A program made the position numbers and the translations under genes. The notes below the pieces were generated by a model. The model was not told the DNA's origin and did no database searches. It worked only from the letters and a program-made list of their open reading frames with translations. Positions 9,145-21,784 of a DNA stretch of 64,000 nucleotides are shown in pieces. The DNA is from Fodinisporobacter ferrooxydans (GTDB taxonomy: Bacteria; Bacillota; Bacilli; Tumebacillales; MYW30-H2). The DNA lies in NCBI RefSeq assembly GCF_022818495.1, contig NZ_CP089291.1, positions 2,559,501 to 2,623,500 of the forward strand. The letters are read 5' to 3'. Position 1 is the stretch's first letter. Each line of letters opens with the position of its first letter.

Positions 9145-9780
9145 GTGGGCGCAAATAAAAAACAGGCCTTGGTCGTGCAGGGCGGTTGGGAAGGACATCA
9201 ACCGAAAGAAGTTTCTGAAATTTTGGCCGGTTTATTGCAAGAGGAGAATTTTCAAACAGAAATTTTTGATACACTTGATTGTTTTTTGGACGCTGATCGT
9301 TTGCAACAAACCGATCTGATTGTACCAATCTGGACGATGGGCACGATAGCGAAGGAACAACTTGCGCCGTTGCTGGCAGCTGTAAAAAATGGAACAGGGA
9401 TTGCCGGATTGCACGGAGGAATGGCTGACGCTTTCCGGAATGAAACCGAGTATCAGTATATGGTTGGCGGACAATGGGTCGCACATCCGGGCGGGGACGG
9501 TGTTACATACGAGGTACAAGTGGAGAAAAAGAATCACCCGTTGATGCAAGGAATTGAGGATTTTACTGTAAGCACTGAAAAGTACTATATGCATATTGAC
9601 CCGGTCATTGATGTTCTGGCAACAACAGACTTTGATGGAGTCAAGATGCCGGTCGTATGGACCAAACATTATGGTTCCGGGAAAGTATTCTACTGTTCCC
9701 TTGGGCACCAGGCGAACATTGTCCGAATGCCTCAAGTATTGGCAATCATGCGGCGCGGGATGGTATGGGCGGCGCGTTAG
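9145..9780 (+). CDS. ThuA-like protein
   Basis: A 211-aa protein of the ThuA-like (trehalose-utilisation) class-I glutamine-amidotransferase-like fold. Supporting blocks are ALVVQGGWEGHQP near the N-terminus, GIAGLHGGMADAFR near residue 90, VGGQWVAHPGG and VFYCSLGHQA near the end. ThuA-like proteins commonly sit beside Gfo/Idh/MocA dehydrogenases and are thought to act on oxidised sugars; this one lies between two such genes. The GTG at 9145 is used, but its ribosome site (AAAGAAAGAG) is about 13 bases away, so the start is less certain than the product. Confidence 0.85.
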   Translation: MGANKKQALVVQGGWEGHQPKEVSEILAGLLQEENFQTEIFDTLDCFLDADRLQQTDLIVPIWTMGTIAKEQLAPLLAAVKNGTGIAGLHGGMADAFRNETEYQYMVGGQWVAHPGGDGVTYEVQVEKKNHPLMQGIEDFTVSTEKYYMHIDPVIDVLATTDFDGVKMPVVWTKHYGSGKVFYCSLGHQANIVRMPQVLAIMRRGMVWAAR

Positions 9781-9809
9781 TCTCGACTCAGGATAAAGGG
9801 GTTTTCGAT

Positions 9810-10928
9810 GTGAAGCGAATGAAAGTTGGAATCATTGGTTGCGGCAATATCAGTACGATATATTTGAAAAACTGCAAACAATTCTCGGTGCTGGATGTGG
9901 TCGCATGTGCAGATATTGATTTGGACCGCGCCAGGGCAAAAGCAGATGAGTTTGGTTTGCAAAAACCATATACAGTTGAACAAATTTTAGCGGATCCAGA
10001 AATTGAAATCATTATAAACTTGACGATTCCACAAGTACATGCAGAAGTTTCCTTGGCAGTACTTGAAGCCGGCAAACATGTATATGTAGAAAAACCACTG
10101 GCTGTTGCTTTGGAAGATGGCCGAAACGTATTGGAATTGGCAAAGAGGAAGGGATTGCGGGTCGGTTCCGCTCCGGATACCGTGCTCGGCGGAGGAATAC
10201 AAACATGCCGCAAACTGATTGATGAAGGATGGATTGGCAAGCCTGTTGCAGCAACAGCGTTTATGACCAATCACGGGCATGAGCGTTGGCATCCGGATCC
10301 TGAATTTTTCTATCAGGTTGGTGGCGGGCCGATGTTTGATATGGGACCCTATTATCTTTCAACACTTGTCAATCTCATTGGTCCGGCAACACGTGTAACC
10401 GGATCCGCACAAATTACGTTTCCGGAACGAACCATCACAAGTGAAAAGAAATTTGGGCAGAAAATCCCGGTTGAAGTTCCCACACATGTGGCAGGGGTGA
10501 TTGATTTTGCTGATGGTGCAGTGGGGACGATTATTACAAGTTTTGACATATGGCATGCAGAGTTGCCGAGAATTGAGGTTTATGGTACCGAAGGGACATT
10601 GAGCGTACCTGATCCCAATACGTTCGGCGGTCCTGTTCGAATTCGCCGGCAAGGGGCGGGACAGTTTGATGAAATACCACTTACACATGAGTTTACGGAA
10701 AACAGTCGGGGGCTTGGGGTTGCCGATTTGGCTTTTGCGATTCTAAATCAACGTCCGCATCGTGCAAGCGGCGAATTGGCATACCATGTACTTGAAATGA
10801 TGCATGGATTCCACATCGCCTCAAAAGCCGGGAGCCATTATAAACTCGCCAGTACGTGTGACCGTCCGGCACCGTTGCCGATTGGTTTTTCCAAGCACAC
10901 AATTTCAACAACAGGTTTGCACGAATGA
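9810..10928 (+). CDS. Gfo/Idh/MocA-family oxidoreductase
   Basis: A 372-aa NAD(P)-binding dehydrogenase. The Rossmann motif GIIGCGNIS is canonical, EKPLAV supplies the conserved Lys, and the C-terminal domain contains FDMGPYYLSTLVNLIG. The GTG at 9810 follows AAAGGGG with an 8-base gap; the frame is open further upstream inside the ThuA gene, but that part is not homologous. It overlaps or nearly touches the GH3 gene downstream. With the first dehydrogenase and the ThuA-like protein it may form a keto-sugar or epimerisation pathway; the order of reactions cannot be read from the sequence. Confidence 0.92.
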   Translation: MKRMKVGIIGCGNISTIYLKNCKQFSVLDVVACADIDLDRARAKADEFGLQKPYTVEQILADPEIEIIINLTIPQVHAEVSLAVLEAGKHVYVEKPLAVALEDGRNVLELAKRKGLRVGSAPDTVLGGGIQTCRKLIDEGWIGKPVAATAFMTNHGHERWHPDPEFFYQVGGGPMFDMGPYYLSTLVNLIGPATRVTGSAQITFPERTITSEKKFGQKIPVEVPTHVAGVIDFADGAVGTIITSFDIWHAELPRIEVYGTEGTLSVPDPNTFGGPVRIRRQGAGQFDEIPLTHEFTENSRGLGVADLAFAILNQRPHRASGELAYHVLEMMHGFHIASKAGSHYKLASTCDRPAPLPIGFSKHTISTTGLHE

Positions 10929-10978
10929 GAGCAAAAGAAAGCAAAATCGAATGTGAAGAAAAGGAGAGTCTAGAGCCT

Positions 10979-13357
10979 ATGTCAGATGTATATTTGGATT
11001 CTGGCCAACCGATCGAAAAAAGAGTCGAGGATTTGCTTGCGCGAATGACTGTTGACGAGAAAATCGCACAGTTAAGCGGAATTTGGGTATATGAACTATT
11101 ACATGATATGACTTTTTCATCTGATAAAGCGGATTTCCTAATGAAATACGGGATTGGCCAAATTACCCGGATTGGCGGGGCGAGTAGTTTAGATCCGCAG
11201 GAAACGGCCAAATTGGCTAACCAAATACAAAAATACTTAATGGAACATACAAGACTTGGAATACCTGCATTGGTACATGAGGAAGCTTGCAGTGGATATA
11301 TGGCAAAAGGGGCAACCTGTTTTCCGCAAACGATAGGAGTTGCAAGTACCTGGAACCCTGACATTGTCGAAAAAATGGGATCTGTGATTCGCGAGCAAAT
11401 GAAATCGGTGGGCGCCCGTCAGGCACTTGCTCCGCTTCTTGATGTGACAAGGGATGCAAGATGGGGAAGAGTTGAGGAAACGTTTGGGGAAGATCCTTAT
11501 TTGGTCAGCAGCATGGGAGTCTCTTATATTCGCGGATTGCAAACAGAGAATGTAAAAAATGGCGTGATTGCAACAGGCAAGCATTTTGTCGGATACGGAA
11601 ATTCTGAAGGCGGCATGAACTGGGCACCTGCCCATATCCCGACACGTGAACTCTATGAAGTTTTCCTATATCCGTTTGAAGCCGCCGTGAAAGAAGCAAA
11701 TCTTGGATCTATTATGCCGGCATATCACGAGCTTGATGGAGTCCCATGCCATAAATCGAAACAGCTTTTGCGGGATATTTTACGCAAAAAATGGGGATTT
11801 GACGGAATTGTAGTATCGGATTACTTTGCTATCCATATGCTTTATGATTATCACCATTTGGCGAAGAATAAGAAGGAAGCAGCCAAATTCGCGTTAGATG
11901 CCGGTGTTGATATTGAATTGCCCAGTACGGATTGTTATGGTTTACCCATAAAAGAAATGATCGAACAAGGCACGATTGGCATGGATCTGATCGACGATAC
12001 GGTACGTCGAATTTTACGGGCCAAATTTTCGCTGGGACTATTTGAAAATCCATATGTTGATGAAGGCCATACCGTTGAAGTGTTCGATACATCGGAGCAA
12101 CGGCAATTGGCTCACAAAATTGCACAAGAATCTATCATTCTCTTAAAAAATGAAAAGAAAGTATTGCCTTTAAAGAAAGAGCTTCGATCGATTGCCGTGA
12201 TCGGCCCAAATGCGGATCGTGTTCGGAATTTGATTGGCGATTACGCATATCCCTGTCATATCGAAACATTAATTGAGATGCGTGACAGCGGCAATGTTTT
12301 CAACACACCACTACCAGAACGTTTGGATCTTACCGATAATTTTGTACCCATTATAAGTATTCTTGAAGGGATTCAAGAGAAAGTTGCAGCGGACACAAAA
12401 GTCCTGTTTGCGCAAGGGTGTAACGTAACCGGCGATGATGTTGAAGGCATTTCAGAAGCTGTTGAAATTGCAAAACAAGCGGATATCGCGATTGTAGTCG
12501 TAGGTGATAAAGCGGGATTAACGGATAGTTGTACGACTGGGGAATCCAGAGATCGCGCCGACCTGAACTTGCCGGGTGTTCAGGAACAATTGGTGAAGTC
12601 AGTCTATGAAACCGGGACTCCGGTAGTAGTTGTGCTCGTAAACGGAAGACCTTTATCGATGAATTGGATGGCAGAAAACGTGCCTGCCATTCTCGAAGCA
12701 TGGCTGCCCGGTGAAGAAGGAGCTAGAGCAGTAGCTGATATCCTGTTTGGAGATTACAATCCGGGGGGAAAACTACCGATTTCGGTACCGCGTTCCGTTG
12801 GCCAGATACCTGTATATTATTATCACAAACCATCCGGAGGCCGCTCCCACTGGAAAGGTGATTATGTTGAAATGAGTACGAAACCGTTGTATCCATTCGG
12901 GTTCGGATTAAGCTATACAGAATTCTCCTATGCGAATCTCCGTATTTCAAACCGACAAGTGCCGACACAAGGAACCGTCGAGATTTCCCTCGATATACAA
13001 AATATTGGTGATCGTCCGGGAGACGAAGTCGTTCAGCTTTACATCCATGACGAATTGGCGAGTATCACAAGGCCTGTCAAACAGCTCAAAGGATTTCAAC
13101 GCATCACATTGAACGCCGGAGAGACAAAAACGATCACATTCCAATTGAATGTGGAGCAACTCGGGTTTTACAACGAAGATCTGCAATATGTAATCGAGTC
13201 CGGTCGCATAAACGTACTGATTGGCAGCTCGTCTGAAGATATCCGGTTGACAGGTTCGTTTGAAATCGCAGGGAAGACGGAAGAGATAAGCAATCGATAT
13301 TTTATTACCAAAGTTCGGGTGCAAAAGGGACAAAGTGTACAGGAGGCGATCAAATGA
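10979..13357 (+). CDS. GH3 beta-glycosidase (beta-glucosidase / beta-xylosidase)
   Basis: A 792-aa family GH3 enzyme hydrolysing terminal beta-linked sugars from oligosaccharides. The N-terminal barrel starts [18 protein letters not shown], and KHFVGYG lies near 201-207. The nucleophile is Asp281 in GIVVSDY. The (alpha/beta)6 sandwich and C-terminal fibronectin-III-like domain ([11 protein letters not shown] onwards) are complete. No signal peptide is seen, so it works on imported oligosaccharides. The ATG at 10979 has AAGGAG 12 bases upstream and matches the family start; an ATG at 10925 overlapping the previous stop is possible. Its last codons overlap xylA (ATGA), which favours a beta-xylosidase role. 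Confidence 0.94.
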   Translation: MSDVYLDSGQPIEKRVEDLLARMTVDEKIAQLSGIWVYELLHDMTFSSDKADFLMKYGIGQITRIGGASSLDPQETAKLANQIQKYLMEHTRLGIPALVHEEACSGYMAKGATCFPQTIGVASTWNPDIVEKMGSVIREQMKSVGARQALAPLLDVTRDARWGRVEETFGEDPYLVSSMGVSYIRGLQTENVKNGVIATGKHFVGYGNSEGGMNWAPAHIPTRELYEVFLYPFEAAVKEANLGSIMPAYHELDGVPCHKSKQLLRDILRKKWGFDGIVVSDYFAIHMLYDYHHLAKNKKEAAKFALDAGVDIELPSTDCYGLPIKEMIEQGTIGMDLIDDTVRRILRAKFSLGLFENPYVDEGHTVEVFDTSEQRQLAHKIAQESIILLKNEKKVLPLKKELRSIAVIGPNADRVRNLIGDYAYPCHIETLIEMRDSGNVFNTPLPERLDLTDNFVPIISILEGIQEKVAADTKVLFAQGCNVTGDDVEGISEAVEIAKQADIAIVVVGDKAGLTDSCTTGESRDRADLNLPGVQEQLVKSVYETGTPVVVVLVNGRPLSMNWMAENVPAILEAWLPGEEGARAVADILFGDYNPGGKLPISVPRSVGQIPVYYYHKPSGGRSHWKGDYVEMSTKPLYPFGFGLSYTEFSYANLRISNRQVPTQGTVEISLDIQNIGDRPGDEVVQLYIHDELASITRPVKQLKGFQRITLNAGETKTITFQLNVEQLGFYNEDLQYVIESGRINVLIGSSSEDIRLTGSFEIAGKTEEISNRYFITKVRVQKGQSVQEAIK

Positions 13358-14664
13358 GTTTTTTTCCGAATGTAAAAAGAATTCAATATGAAGGTTCAAA
13401 ATCAAAAAATCCATTGGCGTTCAAATATTATAACCCGGATGAATTGGTTGCAGGCAAACGAATGGAAGACCATCTGCGGTTCTCGGTTGCATTCTGGCAT
13501 ACATTTACATTCAGCGGTACGGATCCTTTTGGTGCAGCGACTATGCAAAGACCATGGAATGATTTGTCCGGTCTGGAATTAGCCAAAACGCGAGTGGAAG
13601 CCGCGTTTGAATTCTTTGAAAAACTTGGTGTTCTCTATTTTGCGTTTCATGATCGCGATATTGCTCCGGAGGGAGATACGTTAAGGGAAACCAACAAAAA
13701 TTTGGACATCATTGTTGCACAAATGAAAGATTATATGAAAATGAGCGAAACAAAACTATTATGGAATACTGCCAATATGTTTACACATCCCCGTTTTCTG
13801 CATGGTGCCGCTACCAGTTGCAATGCCGGAGTTTTTGCCTATGCAGCGGCGCAAGTAAAGAAGGGGCTGGAGGTTGCCAAGGAATTGGGCGCGGAAAATT
13901 ACGTGTTTTGGGGCGGCCGGGAAGGATATGAAACACTCCTGAATACGAATATGAAATTGGAGCAAGACAACCTTGCGCGTTTCTTCCATATGGCGCTTGA
14001 CTATGCAAAAGAAATCGGATTTACCGGTCAGTTTTTGATTGAGCCAAAGCCCAAGGAACCAACCAAACATCAATATGATTTTGATGCTGCAACTACGATT
14101 GCGTTCTTGCAAACATATGGACTGAAAGATCATTTTAAACTGAATATCGAAGCCAATCATGCCACACTGGCCGGACATACGTTCCAGCATGAGTTGCGGG
14201 TGAGCCGGATGCACGGCATGCTCGGCTCTGTCGACGCGAATCAAGGGGATTTGTTGCTCGGCTGGGATACGGATGAATTTCCGACAGATCTATATGAAAC
14301 CACATTAGCGATGTATGAGATTCTGCAGAATGGCGGACTTGGCAATGGAGGCTTAAATTTTGATGCGCGACCAAGACGTTCTTCTTTTGACACCGACGAT
14401 CTGTTTTACTCCCATATCGCGGGCATGGACAGCTTTGCGAAGGGATTAAAAGTTGCCGGCAAGTTGCTTGCAGATGGTGTATTTGAAACGTTTATCAATA
14501 ACCGTTACCGTAGTTATGAATCTGGAATCGGATTGGATATCGTATCCGGAAGGGCGAATTTTCATATGCTTGAAGAATATGCTTTGAACAACGAAATCAA
14601 AAACGAGTCCGGCAGATTGGAAATGTTGCGATCCGTTCTCAACCAATACATTTCCCAAGAATAA
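13354..14664 (+). CDS. xylA: Xylose isomerase
   Basis: A 436-aa class-II xylose isomerase converting D-xylose to D-xylulose with two divalent metal ions. Visible signatures are AFHDRD (His99, Asp102), [10 protein letters not shown] (Glu230, Lys232), [11 protein letters not shown] and GSVDANQGD. Length and termini are typical. Its ATG overlaps the GH3 stop (ATGA), and GGAGGCG provides the ribosome site, so it is the last gene of the system-1 operon. No xylulokinase gene is found in the window, so the next pathway step must be encoded elsewhere. An AGGAAT repeat and a terminator follow the stop. Confidence 0.98.
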   Translation: MSFFPNVKRIQYEGSKSKNPLAFKYYNPDELVAGKRMEDHLRFSVAFWHTFTFSGTDPFGAATMQRPWNDLSGLELAKTRVEAAFEFFEKLGVLYFAFHDRDIAPEGDTLRETNKNLDIIVAQMKDYMKMSETKLLWNTANMFTHPRFLHGAATSCNAGVFAYAAAQVKKGLEVAKELGAENYVFWGGREGYETLLNTNMKLEQDNLARFFHMALDYAKEIGFTGQFLIEPKPKEPTKHQYDFDAATTIAFLQTYGLKDHFKLNIEANHATLAGHTFQHELRVSRMHGMLGSVDANQGDLLLGWDTDEFPTDLYETTLAMYEILQNGGLGNGGLNFDARPRRSSFDTDDLFYSHIAGMDSFAKGLKVAGKLLADGVFETFINNRYRSYESGIGLDIVSGRANFHMLEEYALNNEIKNESGRLEMLRSVLNQYISQE

Positions 14665-14684
14665 AAGTTAGTGAACTGGGGAGC

Positions 14685-14744
14685 AGGAATAGGAATAGGA
14701 ATAGGAATAGGAATAGGAATAGGAATAGGAATAGGAATAGGAAA
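14685..14744 (+). repeat. Hexanucleotide tandem repeat (AGGAAT)x10
   Basis: Nine perfect copies of AGGAAT and a tenth imperfect copy (AGGAAA) lie between the xylA stop and the terminator. Such a pure short repeat should vary in copy number by slippage. It is in the 3' untranslated region, so length changes would not alter a protein. Each unit resembles part of a ribosome site (AGGA), but no start codon follows. Confidence 0.97.
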
Positions 14745-14770
14745 GAGGGGTCTCATTCGGTACCCCTCTT
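14743..14770. terminator. Terminator hairpin between convergent xylA and beta-galactosidase genes
   Basis: AAGAGGGGT (14743-14751) pairs perfectly with ACCCCTCTT (14762-14770) around a 10-base loop. T-rich sequence follows on the plus strand, and the other side is A-rich, so it can serve both convergent genes. Confidence 0.75.
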
Positions 14771-14783
14771 GTATTCTTTCCTT

Positions 14784-17915
<3,132 letters not shown>

Positions 17916-18002
17916 CTAAGTTAGGGATAAAATGGTGGGAATCATGTATATGCAAAATGAAAATCTGGTAATGATTCTTAGTATAGCAAAAAAAATCTAA
18001 AA

Positions 18003-18016
18003 GGGAACCGTTTTCA
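18003..18016. promoter_or_regulatory. cre/LacI-type operator in the lacZ-lacI divergent region
   Basis: GGGAACCGTTTTCA matches the CcpA consensus TGNAANCGNWNNCW at every fixed position except the first. It lies between the divergent genes, about 20-35 bases upstream of a TATACT box on the minus strand (complement of 17980-17985). A LacI-family protein, either the adjacent regulator or CcpA, is the likely ligand; the two cannot be told apart from sequence. Confidence 0.55.
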
Positions 18017-18024
18017 AAAAAATC

Positions 18025-18053
18025 TGGATACGTGTTCAGGATTCAGTTACAAT
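18025..18053 (+). promoter_or_regulatory. Promoter for the LacI-family regulator gene
   Basis: TGGATA (18025-18030) and TACAAT (18048-18053) are spaced by 17 bases, about 36 bases ahead of the start codon. The cre/LacI-like site lies just upstream, so the regulator may be autocontrolled. Confidence 0.5.
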
Positions 18054-18089
18054 AGGTAACAACAAAAACATTTGCAGAAGGGGAAAACC

Positions 18090-19106
18090 ATGGCAACACG
18101 ACAGGATGTGGCAAAATTAGCCGGAGTTTCACCGTCGACAGTTTCCAGAGTCATCAATGAAAACGGATATGTGGCGGAAGATGTGCGGAAACGCGTCAAA
18201 CAAGCAATTCAGGAATTGAATTATATTCCCAATCGGGTGGCAAGGAGTTTGCGTATGCAAAAATGTCGGCAAATTGCCTGCATTACCCCATCCATCAGCA
18301 ACTCATTTTACCATGAAATTGTCATGGGCATCGAAGAAATTGCGCTGGAGAATGGTTATACGTTTTCGCTCTATAACTTGACATATGAGAAACGAGAATA
18401 CCTCAAACTGATACTGGAAGGGTTTCATGATGGCGTCATCTTGCTGCAGCCATCCGAAGTGGAAAAAATCCTGCCCTTGGAACAAATTGCAAAGCATCTG
18501 CCGATCAGTATGTACTGTGACCGCAGAGAAGTTGCGGCCATTCCTCATGTGTATGTAAATTTGCGCCGTGCGATGCGGAAGAATGTCAGTCATTTAATTC
18601 GTTTGGGCCATCGTGATATCATCTTTCTTGGGTATGAATTTCATGCACCTGAGGAAAATCCAAGATTTCAAGGGTATGTGGATGCCATGAATGAGTTCGG
18701 ATTGCCGATCTTGCCGCATCATCAGCAATTTATTCCGGATTTGAAGGATACGTTGACGGTTGGGTATCAAAAAATGATCGAGTTCCTGGAGAGGGGTATG
18801 ACATGTACGGCAGTTGTTGCCTCCAATGACTTATTGGCGGTCGGTGCGATGCGCGCATTTACCGAAAGAGGGATGCGAGTCCCTGATGATGTGTCGATCA
18901 CAGGTGTTGATGATTCGGAGATTTCAAGATTGATTACACCTAGTCTTTCTACCATTGGCATCCCAAAGCAAGAGATCGGGAATCTCCTGATGCGGCAATT
19001 GTTAGACCAAATCAATGGGATGCAAACAGTTTATCCTGCGATCGAAGTATCAACGGAACTGATCATGCGGGAGTCTGTCATGAAAAAGAAAATAAAAATC
19101 GAATGA
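18090..19106 (+). CDS. LacI-family transcriptional regulator
   Basis: A 338-aa LacI/GalR-type regulator. The N-terminal helix-turn-helix reads TRQDVAKLAGVSPSTVSRVI, followed by the hinge helix YIPNRVARSLR. The rest is the periplasmic-binding-protein-like sensor, with VVASNDLLAVGAM and ISITGVDDSEIS-type blocks. The ATG at 18090 follows AAGGGG. It lies between the divergent beta-galactosidase and ABC system 2 and probably controls both in response to a galactoside. An upstream frame extension to 18072 has no support. Confidence 0.93.
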   Translation: MATRQDVAKLAGVSPSTVSRVINENGYVAEDVRKRVKQAIQELNYIPNRVARSLRMQKCRQIACITPSISNSFYHEIVMGIEEIALENGYTFSLYNLTYEKREYLKLILEGFHDGVILLQPSEVEKILPLEQIAKHLPISMYCDRREVAAIPHVYVNLRRAMRKNVSHLIRLGHRDIIFLGYEFHAPEENPRFQGYVDAMNEFGLPILPHHQQFIPDLKDTLTVGYQKMIEFLERGMTCTAVVASNDLLAVGAMRAFTERGMRVPDDVSITGVDDSEISRLITPSLSTIGIPKQEIGNLLMRQLLDQINGMQTVYPAIEVSTELIMRESVMKKKIKIE

Positions 19107-19280
19107 TGTCTGGCAAATATCTGTACGTTTTTTGGCGTTGTGAATATTGATGATCGCAACGCAACGTTTCATTTTCTATGGACTCGATTTCATATGCAAT
19201 AGAATCCAGTATTCCGGCAAAAATCAAAAAACGATGCAATTTCGGCTTTTCTAATCGAATGGAAACGAGCAAAAAAGTTA

Positions 19281-19333
19281 TTGACAAGCCCTAGAAAAAA
19301 CAAATATAGTAAATGCATGGAATTACAGTAATT
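19281..19333 (+). promoter_or_regulatory. Strong promoter and downstream palindrome for ABC system 2
   Basis: TTGACA (19281-19286) and TATAGT (19305-19310) are spaced by 18 bases. Immediately downstream lies a perfect palindrome, AATTAC-A-GTAATT (19321-19333), positioned where a repressor would block initiation. The transcript would have a leader of about 175 bases before the solute-binding protein. The sequence between 19107 and 19280 holds no recognisable gene. Confidence 0.65.
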
Positions 19334-19492
19334 ACACTTCCATCATTTGATCATCATCTGTTATATGAACACGAAACCATAATGAAAGAACAATCGTTCA
19401 GCAAGAGGCAACTGGAAGAACTACATAGCAAAAAGCGGGTTACATTTTTCACACTTTATGAATGCGATTTCATAGTAAAAGGAGAGAATGTT

Positions 19493-20785
19493 ATGAAAAA
19501 AACAGTTTTAGGAATCAGCGCAGTGCTTGCAACAAGTCTGTTGGCAACAGCCTGTGGTTCCAGCAGCTCTTCTACTGCCGCATCCGGTGGAAATTCATCA
19601 TCGGCGGGTTCTGAAACGATTACAGTTGCTTCATGGAATGACGCTGCAGACTCATTAAAAGCGGAAATTGCAGGATTTAACAAAAAATATCCCAATATTA
19701 AAGTAAATATTCAATATGTGGATACAAATTATACAAAAATCATGCCGGAATTGGCATCCGGTTCCAACGTTCCTGATATCATTCAAACACAAAATCGGGA
19801 TTTTCCGGCATTCATGAAAAAATTCCCCGGCGAATTTGTTGATATCACGAATCAAACGAAGGACTTGAAAGACAAGTTTGTTGCGTCTGCATGGGAGCCG
19901 GTTACAGGCAGCGACGGAAAAATCTATGCAATGCCTTGGGATCTAGGTCCGGCTGCCGTGTATTATCGAAAAGACATGTTCCAGCAGGCAGGTGTGGATC
20001 CGAATTCCATTAAAACTTGGGATGATTTCATCAAAGCCGGGAAACGTGTGGAGGCGAAATTTCCAGGTGTGAAAATGGAAGGCTATCAAGAGGCCAATTT
20101 TGATCCTTACGAAATATTTTTAAATGAATTGGCTGGAAATTACGTTACGTCTGGCGGGAAAATCGACATAACATCCAGTCAATCCAAACAAGCTCTTTCA
20201 TTGTTGCAAAAAATGCACAAAGCAGGTCTTTTGCTGGATGTAAAGGATTGGAACGGCCAAATTACAGCCATCAATAACAACAAGTTGGCATCGATCATTT
20301 ATCCGGTCTGGTATGCAGGAACTCTTATGAATTCTGTGAAAGACCAATCGGGGAAATGGGGCATCATGCCGCTTCCGGCGTTTACAGCAGGAGGAAACAA
20401 CCAGGCGAACTTGGGCGGTTCCGTTTTGGCTATTACGAAACAATCGAAACATCCGGACGCGGCCTGGAAATTTATCCAATATAGTTTAGCAACGGATGAA
20501 GGGGAAAGTGTCATGTTAAAATACGGATTGTTCCCTTCCTATACCCCATTTTATAGTAATGCAGAATTCAAGAAAACAAATGATTACTTCGGGACACCGA
20601 TTTATAACTTCTTTGCGTCCCAAACGAAAAACATTCCGCCTTTGAATCATGGACCGATTATGCTGGATGCATCGAAACCGCTCGGCGATATGGAAGCAGC
20701 CGTTCTCTCTGGAACAAGTCCGGATCAAGCAACACAAACAGCAGCAGAAGCCATTTCGAAATCCACCGGTCTTCCGCTGAAGTAA
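19493..20785 (+). CDS. ABC sugar transporter solute-binding lipoprotein (system 2)
   Basis: A 430-aa sugar-binding lipoprotein. The signal peptide ends in the lipobox LATAC with Cys at about residue 21, then a long Ser-rich linker. The mature domain starts ETITVASWND and contains YAMPWDLGPAAVYYRKD, typical of family 1 binding proteins. The ATG at 19493 follows AAAGGAGAG; the open frame to 19313 is leader sequence, not protein. It is followed by its two permeases. Placement beside lacZ and LacI suggests a beta-galactoside or related oligosaccharide. Confidence 0.94.
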   Translation: MKKTVLGISAVLATSLLATACGSSSSSTAASGGNSSSAGSETITVASWNDAADSLKAEIAGFNKKYPNIKVNIQYVDTNYTKIMPELASGSNVPDIIQTQNRDFPAFMKKFPGEFVDITNQTKDLKDKFVASAWEPVTGSDGKIYAMPWDLGPAAVYYRKDMFQQAGVDPNSIKTWDDFIKAGKRVEAKFPGVKMEGYQEANFDPYEIFLNELAGNYVTSGGKIDITSSQSKQALSLLQKMHKAGLLLDVKDWNGQITAINNNKLASIIYPVWYAGTLMNSVKDQSGKWGIMPLPAFTAGGNNQANLGGSVLAITKQSKHPDAAWKFIQYSLATDEGESVMLKYGLFPSYTPFYSNAEFKKTNDYFGTPIYNFFASQTKNIPPLNHGPIMLDASKPLGDMEAAVLSGTSPDQATQTAAEAISKSTGLPLK

Positions 20786-20792
20786 TCGCTTA

Positions 20793-20818
20793 TGGGGCGT
20801 TCGATATCCGGGCGCCCA
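20793..20818 (+). other. Weak intercistronic stem-loop in system 2
   Basis: TGGGGCG (20793-20799) can pair with CGCCCA (20813-20818) through a 1-base bulge. It lies just after the binding-protein stop and before the permease. It is weaker than the equivalent hairpins in systems 1, 3 and 4, but its position is the same. Confidence 0.4.
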
Positions 20819-20860
20819 GTCCCTCCGTCCCCCCAGTCCCATAGAAGAGAGGTGCCGACT

Positions 20861-21784
20861 TTGAGCCAATCTGTTTTAACAAACATCTCATCATCTGTTA
20901 AAAAGGGAATTACGCCACGGTCACTTGTATCAAAAAATATGGCACCCTATGTGTTTTTAACTCCTTTTGTTATCGTGTTTGTAGTATTTATGGTCTACCC
21001 CATTTTGGATTCTCTTTATTTGTCTTTTACGTCCGCACAAGGGAGCACGTCCGACTGGATTGGTCTCGCCAACTTTAAAAACGTCCTCACTGACGGATTA
21101 TTTTGGAAATCGCTAGGAAACACAGCAATTATTTTGGTTGTACAGGTTCCTATTATGCTATTTCTTGGCACGCTGTTAGCAGCTTCCTTAAATTCCAAAT
21201 TTGTAAAAGCACGCGTCGTCTTCCGTTTAGCCGTATTTTTGCCGGTACTGATCGATTTGGTAACGTATTCGATCGTGTTTTCCATTATTTTCAATACCCA
21301 ATATGGTATTTTAAATTATCTTTTGGGATTGATTCATATCGCGCCGGTTCAATGGCTGCAAAATGCCGTTTGGGCCAAAATTGCGATCATAGTCGCAATT
21401 ACTTGGAGATGGACGGGATATAATGCGATTATCCTGCTTGCAGGGCTGCAGGCAGTTCCCGAAACTCTGTATGAAGCGGCGAACGTGGATGGTGCATCTC
21501 GCGTAAAACAGTTTTTCTTTATTACGATTCCCATGCTGAAACCGATTCTTTTATTTTGCGGGATTTTATCCACAATCGGAACTTTACAGCTCTTTACAGA
21601 GCCTTTCTTGTTGACGAACGGCGGTCCCAATAATGCGACAGAAACGCCTGTCATGTACATTTATCAATTTGCATTCCAAAGTTTCCATTTTGGTTATGCA
21701 TCTGCGGCTGCATATGTCTTAACAATTCTGATTGCAATTTTAAGTTATGTCCAAATTCGCGTCACAAAGGGAGGGGAACTGTAA
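20861..21784 (+). CDS. ABC sugar transporter permease, MalF/UgpA type (system 2)
   Basis: A 307-aa membrane permease with about six helices and the EAA loop YEAANVDGASR...ITIP. TTG at 20861 is taken as start because AGAGGTG lies 6 bases upstream; the frame is open to 20792, but that stretch overlaps the intercistronic hairpin and encodes Pro/Arg-rich sequence unlike the family. The stop and the next start share one base (TAATG). The ATPase is not encoded nearby. Confidence 0.92.
   Translation: MSQSVLTNISSSVKKGITPRSLVSKNMAPYVFLTPFVIVFVVFMVYPILDSLYLSFTSAQGSTSDWIGLANFKNVLTDGLFWKSLGNTAIILVVQVPIMLFLGTLLAASLNSKFVKARVVFRLAVFLPVLIDLVTYSIVFSIIFNTQYGILNYLLGLIHIAPVQWLQNAVWAKIAIIVAITWRWTGYNAIILLAGLQAVPETLYEAANVDGASRVKQFFFITIPMLKPILLFCGILSTIGTLQLFTEPFLLTNGGPNNATETPVMYIYQFAFQSFHFGYASAAAYVLTILIAILSYVQIRVTKGGEL

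Noticed and set aside
19313-19492. 60-residue N-terminal extension of the system-2 binding protein
   Set aside because: The lipoprotein signal peptide must be at the N-terminus; the ATG at 19493 has an excellent ribosome site.
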